Shown here: positions 1 to 7,673 of the stretch, one piece after another
How positions within the stretch are numbered: position 1 is the stretch's first letter
Layout of the letters: every line of letters begins with the position of its first letter
Program-made: the position numbers and the translations under genes
The notes under the pieces: model-generated
What the model saw: the letters and a program-made list of their open reading frames with translations, nothing else
What the model was told of the DNA's origin: nothing
Databases searched by the model: none
Assembly: GCF_007713685.1 (NCBI RefSeq)
Contig: NZ_VMRJ01000004.1
Location: 833,748-897,747 of the forward strand
DNA: 64,000 nt
Direction: 5' to 3'
From: Hymenobacter setariae
GTDB taxonomy: Bacteria > Bacteroidota > Bacteroidia > Cytophagales > Hymenobacteraceae

Positions 1-261
1 GGCGCCATCGCAAGGCGCGTGACTTCCAACCAGCCACCCAAGCTTGGGTACTGCGTGGCCAACGCCGTACCCGGTAGCACGCGGCCCAGCAATACGCACC
101 CCACGCACCCCAAAAAAATCCCTAGCCACCGATTAGCCAGCCGATTCGCACGAAGCGCGTTTGTACTCAGCAGAAAGGCAAGTAGCAATACGCCACCACA
201 GGCAAGGGAGTACAGCATGGGGCAGGGCAATTAGGGTGGTAGAGGTCGCTTGCTAGCGAAG
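1..261. other. Stretch with no recognisable gene
   Basis: I see no convincing gene here. The only open frame on the plus strand has low-complexity, proline- and serine-rich translation and no family resemblance. By position this should be the part of the relic that once held the rest of the integrase whose decayed start lies just to the right, but I could not align it by eye. Confidence 0.4.
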
Positions 262-478
262 ATAAAAGAGGTAGTCCTTGCGAGTGAGCTCTTGGGACTA
301 ATGATGCGCTTAGCACCGAGCTAAAAGTACTCGGGCAGACAATGCACGCCGATGGGCATGTTCTAGCGCTAGCCCTCCTAGGTCACATCGAGCACGCTGC
401 GGTAGCCGCCTTCCTTATCGGAGTACCATAGCACTTGGTGAAAGGTGTACTCCATAGGCCGGCAGTTTAGAAACGAGC
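262..478 (-). pseudogene. Relic of the 5' end of a phage integrase gene
   Basis: Read on the minus strand, bases from about 300 to 475 follow the N-terminal coding region of the intact integrase at 8981-10267. Shared blocks include the start context 'actccataggccggca', 'ggtgtactccat', and the part around 'aagtgctcgggcag'. Stops and small indels break the frame. Bases 262-285 ('ccttgcgagtgagc') match integrase DNA near 9810-9832, so about 250 bp between the two blocks has been deleted. This is a dead arm-binding-domain fragment from an older, related prophage. Its orientation is the same as the intact gene's. Confidence 0.75.
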
Positions 479-654
479 GCTGATAGATTGGCAAGGCCAC
501 GACATAAGATATTCTGCTTGCTGTAAACGCTCACCATGTCGTGTTTTACCAACTTTTGGGAGCGTATCACTGCCCTTTCTAGCATTGATGGGCAATTGAG
601 TAGCACTTAAAAAAGAGAAAACAAGACGTTAGATGCAGCATTAACTCAACGTTT

Positions 655-845
655 AATGTACTAAAAAATAGCACACTGTCCTTTTCACGACCTCCTTTAC
701 CTGCCGACTTTTGTATCATCCAATTACAGTCCTATTATTCTAGTCCGCATATTCTAGGTCCCATTATTCAATTCCAGGAAGGCAACCACCACAGACACAG
801 AAGCCCTACCGAAGTACCGGTAGGGCTTGCGTGTTTTAGAATGCC
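655..845. repeat. Dispersed intergenic repeat, copy 1 (TCC-spaced motif plus terminator)
   Basis: This noncoding block is repeated at 11098-11280. Both copies start with 'gtactaaaaa-tagcaca-tgtccttt', continue through 'tttgtatyatyc...acagtcc', and then carry three to four TCC trinucleotides about 14-17 bp apart in A/T-rich spacers, followed by 'aggaaggca'. Each ends in a small hairpin (here ccctaccg/cggtaggg). In both places it lies behind the integrase start and ahead of a minus-strand STAS/BLUF region. It could be a regulatory region, an integrase-binding array or a small nonautonomous element; the sequence does not decide which. Confidence 0.6.
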
Positions 846-956
846 TGCTTGCGTGAAGCCTGCCAGCGTAAATGGCTAGCTTGGGTCTACAGCAAGGGGA
901 GCATCAGTAATGGAAAAAGCCTGTACGTAGCGCTTATGGATAATTACTACTCTTGC

Positions 957-1373
957 CTAGGTAGTCTGCCGGCGGCACTGACGCAGCCACTGCTTGGCTT
1001 CTTCTACCTCGCGAAAGATTTGCAATTCGAAGGGTAGTTGCTGCAGAGGATGAGAGGAAATAGTATCATCATGGCGGTCGGCCTGGATGATGTGGGCTAC
1101 GTAGCGCAGGCCCATGCGCCTGGCCTGCGGCGCCCATACATCATTGAGCCAATCGAGGCTATCAAACCAGGGCCCGCGAAGCCCAGAGTTATCATTAAGC
1201 AGCAGTGCACAAGGCTGCTGCACGGCATAAAGTAGATAGGCCTCGGCGCCTTCTCGGGCTTCAAGGGGGTCGACGTACCCTTTCCAAACAGTAGTGAGCC
1301 ACTGCTCATCTTCATTGTAAAGGAGGGTACAGGTGCTATTATCCTTGGGGTCAGTATTAACGTTGAGCAACAT
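957..1373 (-). CDS. STAS/SpoIIAA-like small cytoplasmic protein
   Basis: This 138-residue protein has no signal peptide or membrane segment. Its pattern (short strands, 'WLTTVWKGYVDP', a central 'LLNDNSGLRGPW', then 'RRMGLRYVAHIIQ') resembles the small STAS/SEC14-like proteins common in Hymenobacter. A paralogue with the same layout is at 11830-12255 ('ISDHSQLIGNW', 'AAHGVRYVAWV'). It starts 8 bases after the BLUF gene and is presumably co-transcribed with it. STAS proteins usually act as binding partners in phospho-relay or anti-sigma switches, so a role as output partner of the photoreceptor is reasonable but is inference. The family assignment rests on pattern, not on a search. Confidence 0.6.
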   Translation of the reverse strand: MLLNVNTDPKDNSTCTLLYNEDEQWLTTVWKGYVDPLEAREGAEAYLLYAVQQPCALLLNDNSGLRGPWFDSLDWLNDVWAPQARRMGLRYVAHIIQADRHDDTISSHPLQQLPFELQIFREVEEAKQWLRQCRRQTT

Positions 1374-1381
1374 GCAAAAGG

Positions 1382-1969
1382 CTACAAAAAAGGAAGGAGC
1401 CCGGCGTAAGATGGTTCGGGCGGGCTAGGGCGTGGTAATACCTGGGCGCAGGTGCGGCTGAAGGTGCGCAGCAGGGGCAGCAAGCTAGGCTCGGGGATGG
1501 GCACCTGCGGCAGCAGCAGTTGATAATGGTTAGCCTCTAGGTAGCTGATAAGCCAGTAAAAGTCCTGACTACGAGACTTGGTGAAGACCATGCGCCAGTC
1601 GGTAAACTCGCGACGAGCGCTAGTGCCGCGGCACAGCACCTGCACGTGGTGGTGGCGCGGGTCGCGCTCGATGCGGGCAAACAGGCGGTTGACTTCCTCG
1701 GGACTACCCTCTAGCACCTGCACGAAGTGGCCCTCATCGTAGCACAGCAGGCCGGTGATACTGTGGCGTTTGTTGTAGGCGCGCGCCTGCTCCAGCAGGT
1801 CGGCCAATTGCTCGTCGTGGAAAGGCCGAATGGCGGCACTACAGTAGAGCAGGTAGTCTACGGCCTGTTCCGGAGCAATGACTTGCTCAGCAGCCGAGGG
1901 GGTGAGCCGCGCCAAAGCAATGGCCCATTCCAGCGCCTGGTGCGACAAGGAGAGGGAAAACGGGGTCAT
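1382..1969 (-). CDS. BLUF-domain blue-light photoreceptor
   Basis: The protein has 195 residues. A BLUF domain spans about residues 38-135, after a 37-residue extension. The flavin-site residues are all visible: Tyr in 'DYLLYCSAA', Asn in 'AYNKRHSITGLL', Gln in 'HFVQVLEG' (the AppA Gln63 position) and Trp/Met in 'FTDWRMVF'. The C-terminal tail of about 60 residues is proline-rich and has no output domain, so signalling must go through a partner. The STAS-like gene follows after 8 bases in the same direction. A second BLUF gene with an STAS-like neighbour is at 12407-12829. BLUF function is secure from motifs; the pathway is unknown. Confidence 0.88.
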   Translation of the reverse strand: MTPFSLSLSHQALEWAIALARLTPSAAEQVIAPEQAVDYLLYCSAAIRPFHDEQLADLLEQARAYNKRHSITGLLCYDEGHFVQVLEGSPEEVNRLFARIERDPRHHHVQVLCRGTSARREFTDWRMVFTKSRSQDFYWLISYLEANHYQLLLPQVPIPEPSLLPLLRTFSRTCAQVLPRPSPPEPSYAGLLPFL

Positions 1970-2058
1970 AGCAGCAGTACGGACACATAGCGGCGGGGTT
2001 GATAGTTTTTTAACACATAGGTCCTGTAGTCAATCCTTCCGAACTGTAGGATAGGCAC

Positions 2059-2088
2059 AAAAAAGCCCCGTGGTGGACGGGGCTTTTT
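2059..2088 (-). terminator. Rho-independent terminator-like hairpin
   Basis: A 'aaaaaagcccc...ggggcttttt' stem with A and T tracts on both sides could work in both directions. It lies just past the stop of the minus-strand gene at 2133-2765, and upstream of the BLUF gene. Confidence 0.7.
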
Positions 2089-2132
2089 CTATCACTTGGC
2101 TAGGTCCGATGGGCAGAGAGGTTAAGATACTC

Positions 2133-2765
2133 CTACTGTTTGACCGGTTTGGGAGCAGTAGCTAATTTCTCCTGAATATCTTCTCGCAGCACCCGAATGA
2201 TGTCTTCTTTGGTCAAAAGGTATCTGTTATCACTTGGGTTGTCTGTGTATTGGTACCAATACCAATTTTCCTCTAGTGCCAATAGGTTAGCTGGCAGATG
2301 GCGTATTTTAATGAATTCTGTTTTGTTCGCTGAAGTACTGACCAATTGCACGTAGTCGTACTTCCCGTCTCCCATTAACTGGTGGCCAGGCTGACGATCG
2401 CTGGCTGTTGGAAAGGCCGCATGCCCTTCTGCATAGAGAAAGCCAACCACTGGCGCCCTCATTGCTAAAGCCGCCAACAAGACATATTGCGCAGAGTCGA
2501 TGCGGAATAGCTGATTAGTGTACACTTGGTCATAGCCCGCTTTTGTCATTTCCTCCACTAGAATAGGAGTAATGTCATTCCAGCGCAGCCAGCCAGTTCC
2601 TAGCTTTCGACTTTTGAGTTTATTGACAGGTCCTACCACACCACCTTTCATCGAAGTGGGGCCTACATAGTAGCTGTAGTAATTATGGTTATTGATTTCT
2701 GCCCGTTGCGCCAAGCCGGGGAAGGCGAAGGCAAGCAGGAAAACCAAGGGTAAAAATTTCTTCAT
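2133..2765 (-). CDS. Exported protein of unknown function
   Basis: I chose the ATG at 2765 because it opens a clean signal peptide (MKKFLPLVFLLAFAFPGLAQ), giving 210 residues. The mature part is Tyr- and Trp-rich ('HNYYSYYVGP', 'ENWYWYQY') and has no cysteines or family motif that I recognise. The C-terminal quarter is charged and helical. It is probably periplasmic. It lies in a run of minus-strand genes for exported proteins in the relic prophage region, each closed by a small GC-rich terminator. It shows no resemblance to the MKKLLFLG family at 7674, 29253 and 29902 apart from the signal peptide. Confidence 0.65.
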   Translation of the reverse strand: MKKFLPLVFLLAFAFPGLAQRAEINNHNYYSYYVGPTSMKGGVVGPVNKLKSRKLGTGWLRWNDITPILVEEMTKAGYDQVYTNQLFRIDSAQYVLLAALAMRAPVVGFLYAEGHAAFPTASDRQPGHQLMGDGKYDYVQLVSTSANKTEFIKIRHLPANLLALEENWYWYQYTDNPSDNRYLLTKEDIIRVLREDIQEKLATAPKPVKQ

Positions 2766-2815
2766 GTAGAGCGAAGATAGAAAAAGCCTCGCGAGGAGTG
2801 CAGCTTGCGCAGTGC

Positions 2816-3406
2816 TTAGCGCAGGGGCACCGATTTGGTCCTGACCGTAAAATCCTCGGCGGCCATGTCGGTGTAGTGAATAAGCACGTGACCCGGATGG
2901 GCGCTGTCGCGCGCAATGGCAACGGTATCTTGCTCCCACTGGTCGCAATGGGTAGAGAAGGGGTCCACGCCTAGCTGCCAGCCGCCAGGGCGATAGGTGA
3001 GCACGAAGTAGCGACTCCAGCAGCCCATAAACCATTCTGGGGCAATGCCCACGTAGTCGCGCTGACTGGCACCTAGGTGATGGTAGACGGTCAGTGTGCC
3101 ACCGATGGCCGTTTCGAGGGCGTACGGACGCAAGGCCGGGTTAGAACTGGTGAGATAGCTAGTACACGCGCCCCCCACGCAGTTTACTTCTGTAGAGTCT
3201 ACTTCGGGTGGCACAAGCCACACATATTCGGCCGTGCCGTCGCCGTCAAAATCGCCCTGCACGGTGCCTTCAGGAATACGTACCCGCGCGATAGGCTTGG
3301 CTGACGGATGAGGAGCGGGCGAGGCCGCAGCTGGCTGGCGAGTGGGCTGTGGCTCACACGCGACAGCCAGACTGAGTAGGCTGCCCCATAAAAAAACGTG
3401 TTTCAT
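2816..3406 (-). CDS. Lipoprotein with an FG-GAP/VCBS-type calcium loop
   Basis: The 196-residue protein has a lipobox ('LLSLAVAC', Cys17) followed by a low-complexity Pro/Ala linker. The acidic loop 'GDFDGDGTAEYVW' at about residues 51-63 is the Asp-rich calcium-binding loop of FG-GAP/VCBS repeats. There is only one such loop, so it is not a full propeller. Four further cysteines (about residues 77, 82, 129 and 154) could form disulphides. It is likely anchored in the outer membrane or periplasm; its function is unknown. The longer frame that overlaps its 3' end is a shadow. Confidence 0.7.
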   Translation of the reverse strand: MKHVFLWGSLLSLAVACEPQPTRQPAAASPAPHPSAKPIARVRIPEGTVQGDFDGDGTAEYVWLVPPEVDSTEVNCVGGACTSYLTSSNPALRPYALETAIGGTLTVYHHLGASQRDYVGIAPEWFMGCWSRYFVLTYRPGGWQLGVDPFSTHCDQWEQDTVAIARDSAHPGHVLIHYTDMAAEDFTVRTKSVPLR

Positions 3407-3421
3407 CGAGGGTGAAGATAG

Positions 3422-3449
3422 AAAAAGCCCCGCGGTGAGCAGGGCTTTT
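3422..3449 (-). terminator. Terminator-like hairpin
   Basis: A 'aaaaagccccgcggtgagcagggctttt' stem lies upstream of the lipoprotein start and downstream of the small ORF at 3468-3608, which it would terminate. Confidence 0.65.
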
Positions 3450-3467
3450 GGTAATCTGTCGGTACGA

Positions 3468-3608
3468 TTAGCTAGGCATGTACTTTATAAATAAACCTGC
3501 TAAAGCAGTGCTGGTGAAGAGCGCGAGGGCAAAACGATTGGCCCACTTACGGCACTGGGGTGACTGGCGGCGGCTGTCAATGAAGATGGGAAAAGCAATT
3601 GGAATCAT
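3468..3608 (-). CDS. Possible small membrane protein
   Basis: A 46-residue frame has a hydrophobic N terminus ('MIPIAFPIFI'), a basic loop and a C-terminal hydrophobic helix ('FALALFTSTALAGLFI'). The open frame continues upstream of the ATG without a start ('GSTRYFFFAM'), so this may be the tail of a longer, decayed membrane gene. It is followed by a terminator hairpin, which favours real expression. Confidence 0.35.
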   Translation of the reverse strand: MIPIAFPIFIDSRRQSPQCRKWANRFALALFTSTALAGLFIKYMPS

Positions 3609-3702
3609 GGCGAAGAAGAAGTAACGTGTACTACCTCTATCGCTGCCGAAGCTGCTCTATTACAAAACACGAGCGCACTCTACTAGATGCGAAGCATCTC
3701 CC

Positions 3703-3834
3703 CTATTGGCGGGGTGTTCGAGGTTTACGAGGAGCAAAGACTAGCCAAATTAACCAACCCAATAAGATAGAAGGGCCACAGGAAAGTATAAAGATGAGCG
3801 CGACATCCTCAGGTAGTAATTTAAATGTCTCCAT
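3703..3834 (-). CDS. Possible small single-span membrane protein
   Basis: The frame encodes 43 residues with one strongly hydrophobic segment ('VALIFILSCGPSILLGWLIWLVF') and a basic tail ending in 'PRKPRTPRQ'. That tail is written by a short DNA repeat found at several other places in the window (3885-3920, 11288-11320, 15370-15406). The family is unknown; it is supported only by composition and by its place in a run of similar small genes. Confidence 0.4.
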   Translation of the reverse strand: METFKLLPEDVALIFILSCGPSILLGWLIWLVFAPRKPRTPRQ

Positions 3835-3957
3835 GCGCTAAAATACTCAGAAGGTTTAACTAGGCTTCGTGGGGGGCGACATGTCTCGCTTGCTGGCGAG
3901 GTGCTCGGGGTTTGACGTGGATATAGCCCAAAAATTCTCTTGATTGCATAGCGAGGC
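3835..3957. other. Short gap with a copy of the PRKPQTPRQ tail repeat
   Basis: I see no gene. Bases 3885-3920 carry a diverged copy of the short 'ctggcgaggtg-tcggggtttg-cgtgg' repeat whose reverse complement encodes a Pro/Arg/Gln-rich tail in other copies. Confidence 0.45.
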
Positions 3958-4341
3958 TCAACCTGGAGATAAGCCACTTAAGTCTGGAACTGTAGGGTCT
4001 ACGGGTAGTGGCTTCACGTAGGGCTTGCGGAAATACAGTTTGCGGGGGTATTTGCGCAGCACCGTGATTGGCACCATCAAGCTCACCTTCACGGGCTGCC
4101 TGTTTTGCCGGCCGGGTTCAAAACGCGGCAGGCGGTGTACCGCCTTCAGTACAGCAGAATCAACAGCAGCATTCAGCCCCTTCAAGAGGCGTACATCCTG
4201 AATATCGCCGGTTTCGCTAACAGTTAGCCTCACATACACCCGCCCCTCCTCCGTGCGAGGTGACACTACTAGTCGCCGCTGCACCGCCTCCACTACCGGG
4301 TACAATCCTGCTGTGCCGGGTAGGTGAGGCATCTCCTCCAC
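3958..4341 (-). CDS. TonB C-terminal-domain protein
   Basis: The 127-residue product matches the TonB C-terminal fold: 'LVVSPRTEEGRVYVRLTVSETG', 'VRLLKGLNAAVDSAVLKAVHRLPRFEPG' and 'QPVKVSLMVPITV' are the usual strand-helix-strand blocks. It lacks the N-terminal membrane anchor and periplasmic linker of a full TonB and has no signal peptide. It starts 1 base after the stop of the membrane gene at 4343-5071, so the pair may be one split gene or a coupled two-gene unit in which the upstream product supplies the membrane segments. The domain is clear; the function as an energy transducer is doubtful in this form. Confidence 0.75.
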   Translation of the reverse strand: MEEMPHLPGTAGLYPVVEAVQRRLVVSPRTEEGRVYVRLTVSETGDIQDVRLLKGLNAAVDSAVLKAVHRLPRFEPGRQNRQPVKVSLMVPITVLRKYPRKLYFRKPYVKPLPVDPTVPDLSGLSPG

Positions 4342-4342
4342 A

Positions 4343-5071
4343 TTAGGTATAGACTCTATCGGCTTCGCTTATATAGGTTTCAGTAGACGCTGGCCGTGTG
4401 ATACGGTGGGCGGGCTCGGCGGCGCGTAGCTTGTCGCCGCTAAGGTAAGGCGGATTGACGCCGAAGGGCACGGCGACGCCCTCATGCCACGCCACACCGC
4501 GGTTGCTATCGGCGTCAAAGGAAATGGCGGATACAGCTTGCCACCACGCTTTGAGTTTCGGCCTTGGCTCATATAGGTTATCGCGGCCGATGTGCCCTAG
4601 GTATTGGTCAAAGAACAACAGGCGGGAACGGTATATTTCTAACTCAGCGGGGACTGGGTCATTATCCATAAAAGAAGAGCCCTCCTTGACCGTAACCGTA
4701 TAGTTGCTGTCCGTATAGGCCACATCAGACGAGGTACTGCCTAGACTGAGCTTAAAAAGCAAAGGTGCCGCGAGGCCCACCAGCACGGCCTGCATGGTAG
4801 CCAAGATAGGTACGCGCGTCACCTGCATGCGGCGACGCGTGCCCGCCAACAGCCCACTAACCAGCAGTACCCCGCAAAACAGGCCTAGCGACCGAAACGT
4901 CCAGTCGCCCAGTGTCAGGACGGGTAGTACAAGGGCCAACAGGCACAGCGCCGAGGTGCCCCAATGCAACCAGCGTAACAGCGGAAACACTTCTTCGGCC
5001 AGCACGCGGGGCAGCCCCCATATTAAAGCGATATAGGCCGCACAGGCGAGTAGGCAGTAGAAATAATCCAT
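4343..5071 (-). CDS. Membrane protein of unknown function
   Basis: The product has 242 residues. About four hydrophobic segments fill residues 1-115 (around 4-24, 37-54, 60-76 and 88-107), followed by a soluble region of about 130 residues. No family is recognised. Its stop lies 2 bases before the ATG of the TonB-domain gene, so the two are coupled. A decayed paralogous fragment of the 'RWLHWGTSALCLL' region is visible at about 7055-7130, which suggests the family was duplicated in this relic. GC content and codon use are like the neighbours. Confidence 0.6.
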   Translation of the reverse strand: MDYFYCLLACAAYIALIWGLPRVLAEEVFPLLRWLHWGTSALCLLALVLPVLTLGDWTFRSLGLFCGVLLVSGLLAGTRRRMQVTRVPILATMQAVLVGLAAPLLFKLSLGSTSSDVAYTDSNYTVTVKEGSSFMDNDPVPAELEIYRSRLLFFDQYLGHIGRDNLYEPRPKLKAWWQAVSAISFDADSNRGVAWHEGVAVPFGVNPPYLSGDKLRAAEPAHRITRPASTETYISEADRVYT

Positions 5072-5214
5072 TAGTGTTGGGAAGCCAGCGCCCTCCGCAA
5101 AAGCTCTGCCAACAGTAGCGCTTACTAACCTAGGCTTTTCCTACTGACAGGGTGGGTACGGGGCTCGTGGGTGGGCATAAATAAGGTACCTGATGAGCGG
5201 CAACAATTTATTAA

Positions 5215-5607
5215 TTAGCTACTCAACACCACTATAGCGCCCAACATAGCCACAGCTATAGCTGCTATCCCCGCTATGCGCACTGGCATTGGCCGAAATC
5301 TGCGAGCCCATACTAAACCGTTGAGCAGCAAAAATGCTAGCAGCAATAAGGTAAGACTACTCTCTGGGTAAGCGGTAGAAAAACGTAGCCATGTAAGTAG
5401 TAGCAGAGGAATACCTACCACGTAGGGCACCCCCGCCCACTGCGGCCAACTATAAATCACAATAAGAAAGCCAGTAATGACTAGGATGGTCACCCCCAAC
5501 ATAACCAGTGCGAAATAGAACTGCGCTTCTCCAAGCGCACTGAGCGCGTCGGCGTGGGCCAGGCAAGGATAGAGCAGCAATAGGGGCAGCAAGTAGCGTT
5601 GTTTCAT
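5215..5607 (-). CDS. Small multi-pass membrane protein
   Basis: The protein has 130 residues: an N-terminal signal-like helix ('MKQRYLLPLLLLYPCLAHA') and then four hydrophobic segments (about 30-50, 57-73, 84-98 and 108-128). No conserved family is recognised. It lies alone, with a GC-rich hairpin at 5698 upstream of it, and belongs to the run of small exported or membrane minus-strand genes. Confidence 0.6.
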   Translation of the reverse strand: MKQRYLLPLLLLYPCLAHADALSALGEAQFYFALVMLGVTILVITGFLIVIYSWPQWAGVPYVVGIPLLLLTWLRFSTAYPESSLTLLLLAFLLLNGLVWARRFRPMPVRIAGIAAIAVAMLGAIVVLSS

Positions 5608-5697
5608 AGAAGCACACTTGGCAAAAGCTCTGCCAAGTGCGCTTTTGCTAGGGGTTACTTTTCTACTCGCGAGATGCTTAGGGCTGCACGGAGCAAG

Positions 5698-5725
5698 AAA
5701 AAAGCCCCGTAGTGAGCGGGGCTTT
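5698..5725 (-). terminator. Terminator-like hairpin
   Basis: 'aaaaaagccccgtagtgagcggggctttat' lies past the stop of the minus-strand gene at 5777-5989 and would terminate it. Confidence 0.65.
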
Positions 5726-5734
5726 ATTTTAACG

Positions 5735-6110
5735 CTTTGGTGATGGGCAGGAAGTCCTGCCCTATATCCGCAGCCGCTAGGCTGCCAGGCTTAAAGCGCT
5801 TGGATGCACTAGGGAAAGATTACGAAGCATCACTTGAGCCTGACGGGCTTGGTGCAGTTTACGCTGCAGGTGACGGCGCTTTGCCAATGCTTGCGGAGCG
5901 CTTACCTGTGAGGCGAGGTGACGCAAGTGCTTTTTCAGCAACTGAATGTCGGCTTCCCAGTCTTGGATGAGTAGAGAAAATTCGTTCATAGTAGAGAGCG
6001 GTAAGGTAGTAGAAGGTAGAAGTGCGAGGTGCGTAACATCGCACCTACGGTTGAGCTTGGGTAACTGGATTGCGGATGCCGGCTTACGCTGAAAAATTTT
6101 ACAGCACAGC
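5735..6110. repeat. About 370-bp duplicated block, copy 1
   Basis: This block holds the 70-residue gene at 5777-5989 and its upstream region. It is repeated with high identity at about 11361-11725. The upstream part is as well conserved as the gene, including an inverted repeat 'tgcgaggtgcgtaac-tcgcacct' (about 6030-6047). Conservation outside the coding part suggests a recent duplication or a conserved leader or regulatory site. Confidence 0.75.
5777..5989 (-). CDS. Small helical protein, 70 residues
   Basis: I chose the ATG at 5989 because the paralogue at 11401-11613 shares this start (MNEFSLLIQDWEADIQLLKK) and the same length, ending in 'ALSLAA' in both. The predicted product is one long charged helix with heptad-like spacing, so a coiled-coil or DNA-associated role is possible. 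It has no membrane segment. No known family is recognised. Confidence 0.65.
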   Translation of the reverse strand: MNEFSLLIQDWEADIQLLKKHLRHLASQVSAPQALAKRRHLQRKLHQARQAQVMLRNLSLVHPSALSLAA

Positions 6111-6225
6111 CGATTGTGGCAGGGCACAGAGGCAACTGCCAGCATAAGAAAGCCCCGTGGAGTGTGGGGCTACTTCTCTATTGGTAAGGTGTTATTTATC
6201 TTCGGCCCATCGCTCCTATACCCTG

Positions 6226-6627
6226 ATGAATCCGCGCAAGAACGACATACTAGCTTCTAACCTACTATTCACGGCTCTTGCGCTCTCATTAGGCGAAACG
6301 GTATACTTCATGACGCAAGCGGCACTACATCGGTATTATATACCTGCAGGCAGCCTATGGAAGAGTTGGGTGCTCTGTTTACTGGAGGCGCTAGCTCAAG
6401 TTATCCTTTTTCGGGCCGTCCGCCGGGGGGAGTGGCGTGCTAAGGTGGTTGTGCTACTAGCCAGCCTCTTCTATGCCTATATGGGTACCCAACTGAACTA
6501 TGGCTACGTGGCAGGTATGGCCTTTTGGCACCTAGATAGCTGGGCACTACTGAAGTTGCTTAGGTGCCTGCTGGTACTGGCGGGCCTAGTGCTGATGTTT
6601 ACCAAACCTCGGGTGACCAACGGGTAG
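6226..6627 (+). CDS. Multi-pass membrane protein of unknown function
   Basis: The ATG at 6226 (MNPRKNDILASNLL) is preferred over an earlier in-frame start because the extra residues are not membrane-like. The 133-residue product has four hydrophobic segments separated by short loops, with basic residues after the second ('RAVRRGEWRAK'). It is one of the few plus-strand genes in the relic. A terminator hairpin follows 8 bases after the stop. No family is recognised. Confidence 0.6.
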   Translation: MNPRKNDILASNLLFTALALSLGETVYFMTQAALHRYYIPAGSLWKSWVLCLLEALAQVILFRAVRRGEWRAKVVVLLASLFYAYMGTQLNYGYVAGMAFWHLDSWALLKLLRCLLVLAGLVLMFTKPRVTNG

Positions 6628-6635
6628 ATAAGTAG

Positions 6636-6663
6636 AAAAGCCCCGTGATGAGCAGGGCTTTTC
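6636..6663 (+). terminator. Terminator-like hairpin
   Basis: 'aaaagccccgtgatgagcagggctttt' follows 8 bases after the stop of the membrane protein gene at 6226-6627. Confidence 0.7.
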
Positions 6664-7054
6664 TGAGATATGGCCTAGGCTGACGAAATAAATAACGGGT
6701 TTCGATAGTGCGCCGGTTACCATCTATCGTCACACTCGTGACGTTAACGCTAACGCAACTGCCCTACCTGCTCGTGAAAGAGGAAGTACATGGTCTGATA
6801 AAAGCGCATCTGGCTATAGTCTTCATACGCTTCAAAAGTGAAGCTGCGGTCAACCTCGACCCTGGCATTAGTGTTCTGGAATACAACAGCATCGCCTGAA
6901 ATAAGCGCAGTTCCTACCAGGAAGGGACTCAACACACCTAGTATCCATCCCTACGCCTTAGCCAAGGAATGCTCTTGGGGCAAGAGTTGGTGTAGGCGCA
7001 AGCGCCCTCTAGCAAGCCGCCCCCCAGTAGCTAGGCTACCGTGAAGAGTGGATA
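6664..7054. other. Gap without a supported gene
   Basis: Short frames occur on both strands but none has family resemblance, a credible start context or a conserved copy. Given the decayed genes on the right, this is probably also degenerate prophage DNA. Confidence 0.4.
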
Positions 7055-7130
7055 GTGGAGCTCTAATTCGCCGGTAACGAGCACTAGGCAGAATAGGGCC
7101 GAGCCGGTGGTAAGCCAATGCAGCCACCGC
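7055..7130 (-). pseudogene. Fragment related to the membrane gene at 4343-5071
   Basis: Read on the minus strand this stretch gives 'RWLHWLTTGSALFCLVLVTG', which aligns with 'RWLHWGTSALCLLALVLP' of the protein at 4343-5071. No surrounding open frame is left. It is a short relic. Confidence 0.45.
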
Positions 7131-7189
7131 ACCGTGAGGCCGCTAGCGAATCTGACTCATCGGTGGATGCGAAAGCGTAATCAAAACCT

Positions 7190-7366
7190 CGAATGAGGCC
7201 CAGACACTAACTACGCAGTCACAGCAGGCCATCGACCAACGTAGCCGAGAAGCCTATAGCCCGCCCCAAGGGAAGAGCTGAATTGCCTCAGCCCTACAGA
7301 CTATAGAACCTCTCCCATTGCCTTCTGCCTATTAATTACATGAGTCTCTACGATGACCCCGCTGTG
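7190..7366 (+). pseudogene. Decayed copy of the 3' end of the gene at 27677-28228 plus the following small ORF
   Basis: From 'cagacactaactacgcagtcacagcaggcc' to 'ccattgccttctgcctatta' this follows bases about 28093-28228 (C-terminal third of the 183-residue phage protein) with point changes and stops. Next, 'atgagtctctacgatgaccccgctgtgtag' copies the start of the small ORF at 28233 but has a stop at codon 10. This places the relic next to the same gene order as in the intact prophage. Confidence 0.8.
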
Positions 7367-7399
7367 TAGGCTAGCGAAATAGCCGACTACCTCGACCAA

Positions 7400-7618
7400 C
7401 TACAGCAGCGCATCCAACCCAATTGCGATAGCGCCAACAACAGTGCCCGCCACCATCAACCAGAACATGAGCTTTATCCTGTTGCCCAAGAAGACCCAAG
7501 TAAATAGGCAGTTGAGTAACGCCGCAAAGCTTACTGCTGCTATTACTACGACAGCTAGCGCCCAATACCAGGAGATGGCGATGGAAATAAGTGCAGAAAA
7601 TAGAACTGTCAAGGGCAC
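7400..7618 (-). CDS. Small membrane protein in the relic hotspot
   Basis: This 72-residue product has two to three hydrophobic segments ('LTVLFSALISIAISWYWALAVVVIAAVSFAALL' region and the C-terminal 'LMFWLMVAGTVVGAIAIGL'). It lies on the minus strand between the decayed small ORF at 7338 and a stub like those at 28562, 29192 and 29841. This is the same arrangement as the minus-strand membrane genes at 28648 and 28997. It may still be functional. Confidence 0.5.
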   Translation of the reverse strand: MPLTVLFSALISIAISWYWALAVVVIAAVSFAALLNCLFTWVFLGNRIKLMFWLMVAGTVVGAIAIGLDALL

Positions 7619-7631
7619 AGCCTAAAAGTAC

Positions 7632-7668
7632 ATTGCCTACTGCTGCGCACCGCTTCTCGAGTCGATGC
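7632..7668 (+). pseudogene. Stub of the 'LRTASRVDANQ' gene, relic copy
   Basis: 'ctgctgcgcaccgcttctcgagtcgatgct' matches the 5' coding start seen at 28562, 29192 and 29841, but the ATG is lost (CTG) and the frame soon ends. Confidence 0.55.
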
Positions 7669-7673
7669 TATCC

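Noticed and set aside
19..234. 71-codon plus-strand frame
   Set aside because: Low-complexity translation, no family likeness, no conserved copy and no promoter context.
849..1235. Two plus-strand frames over the first STAS-like gene
   Set aside because: Antisense shadows of the minus-strand STAS-like gene, which has a conserved paralogue.
2689..2922. 77-codon minus-strand frame between the exported protein and lipoprotein genes
   Set aside because: Overlaps both real genes in another frame and has no motif.
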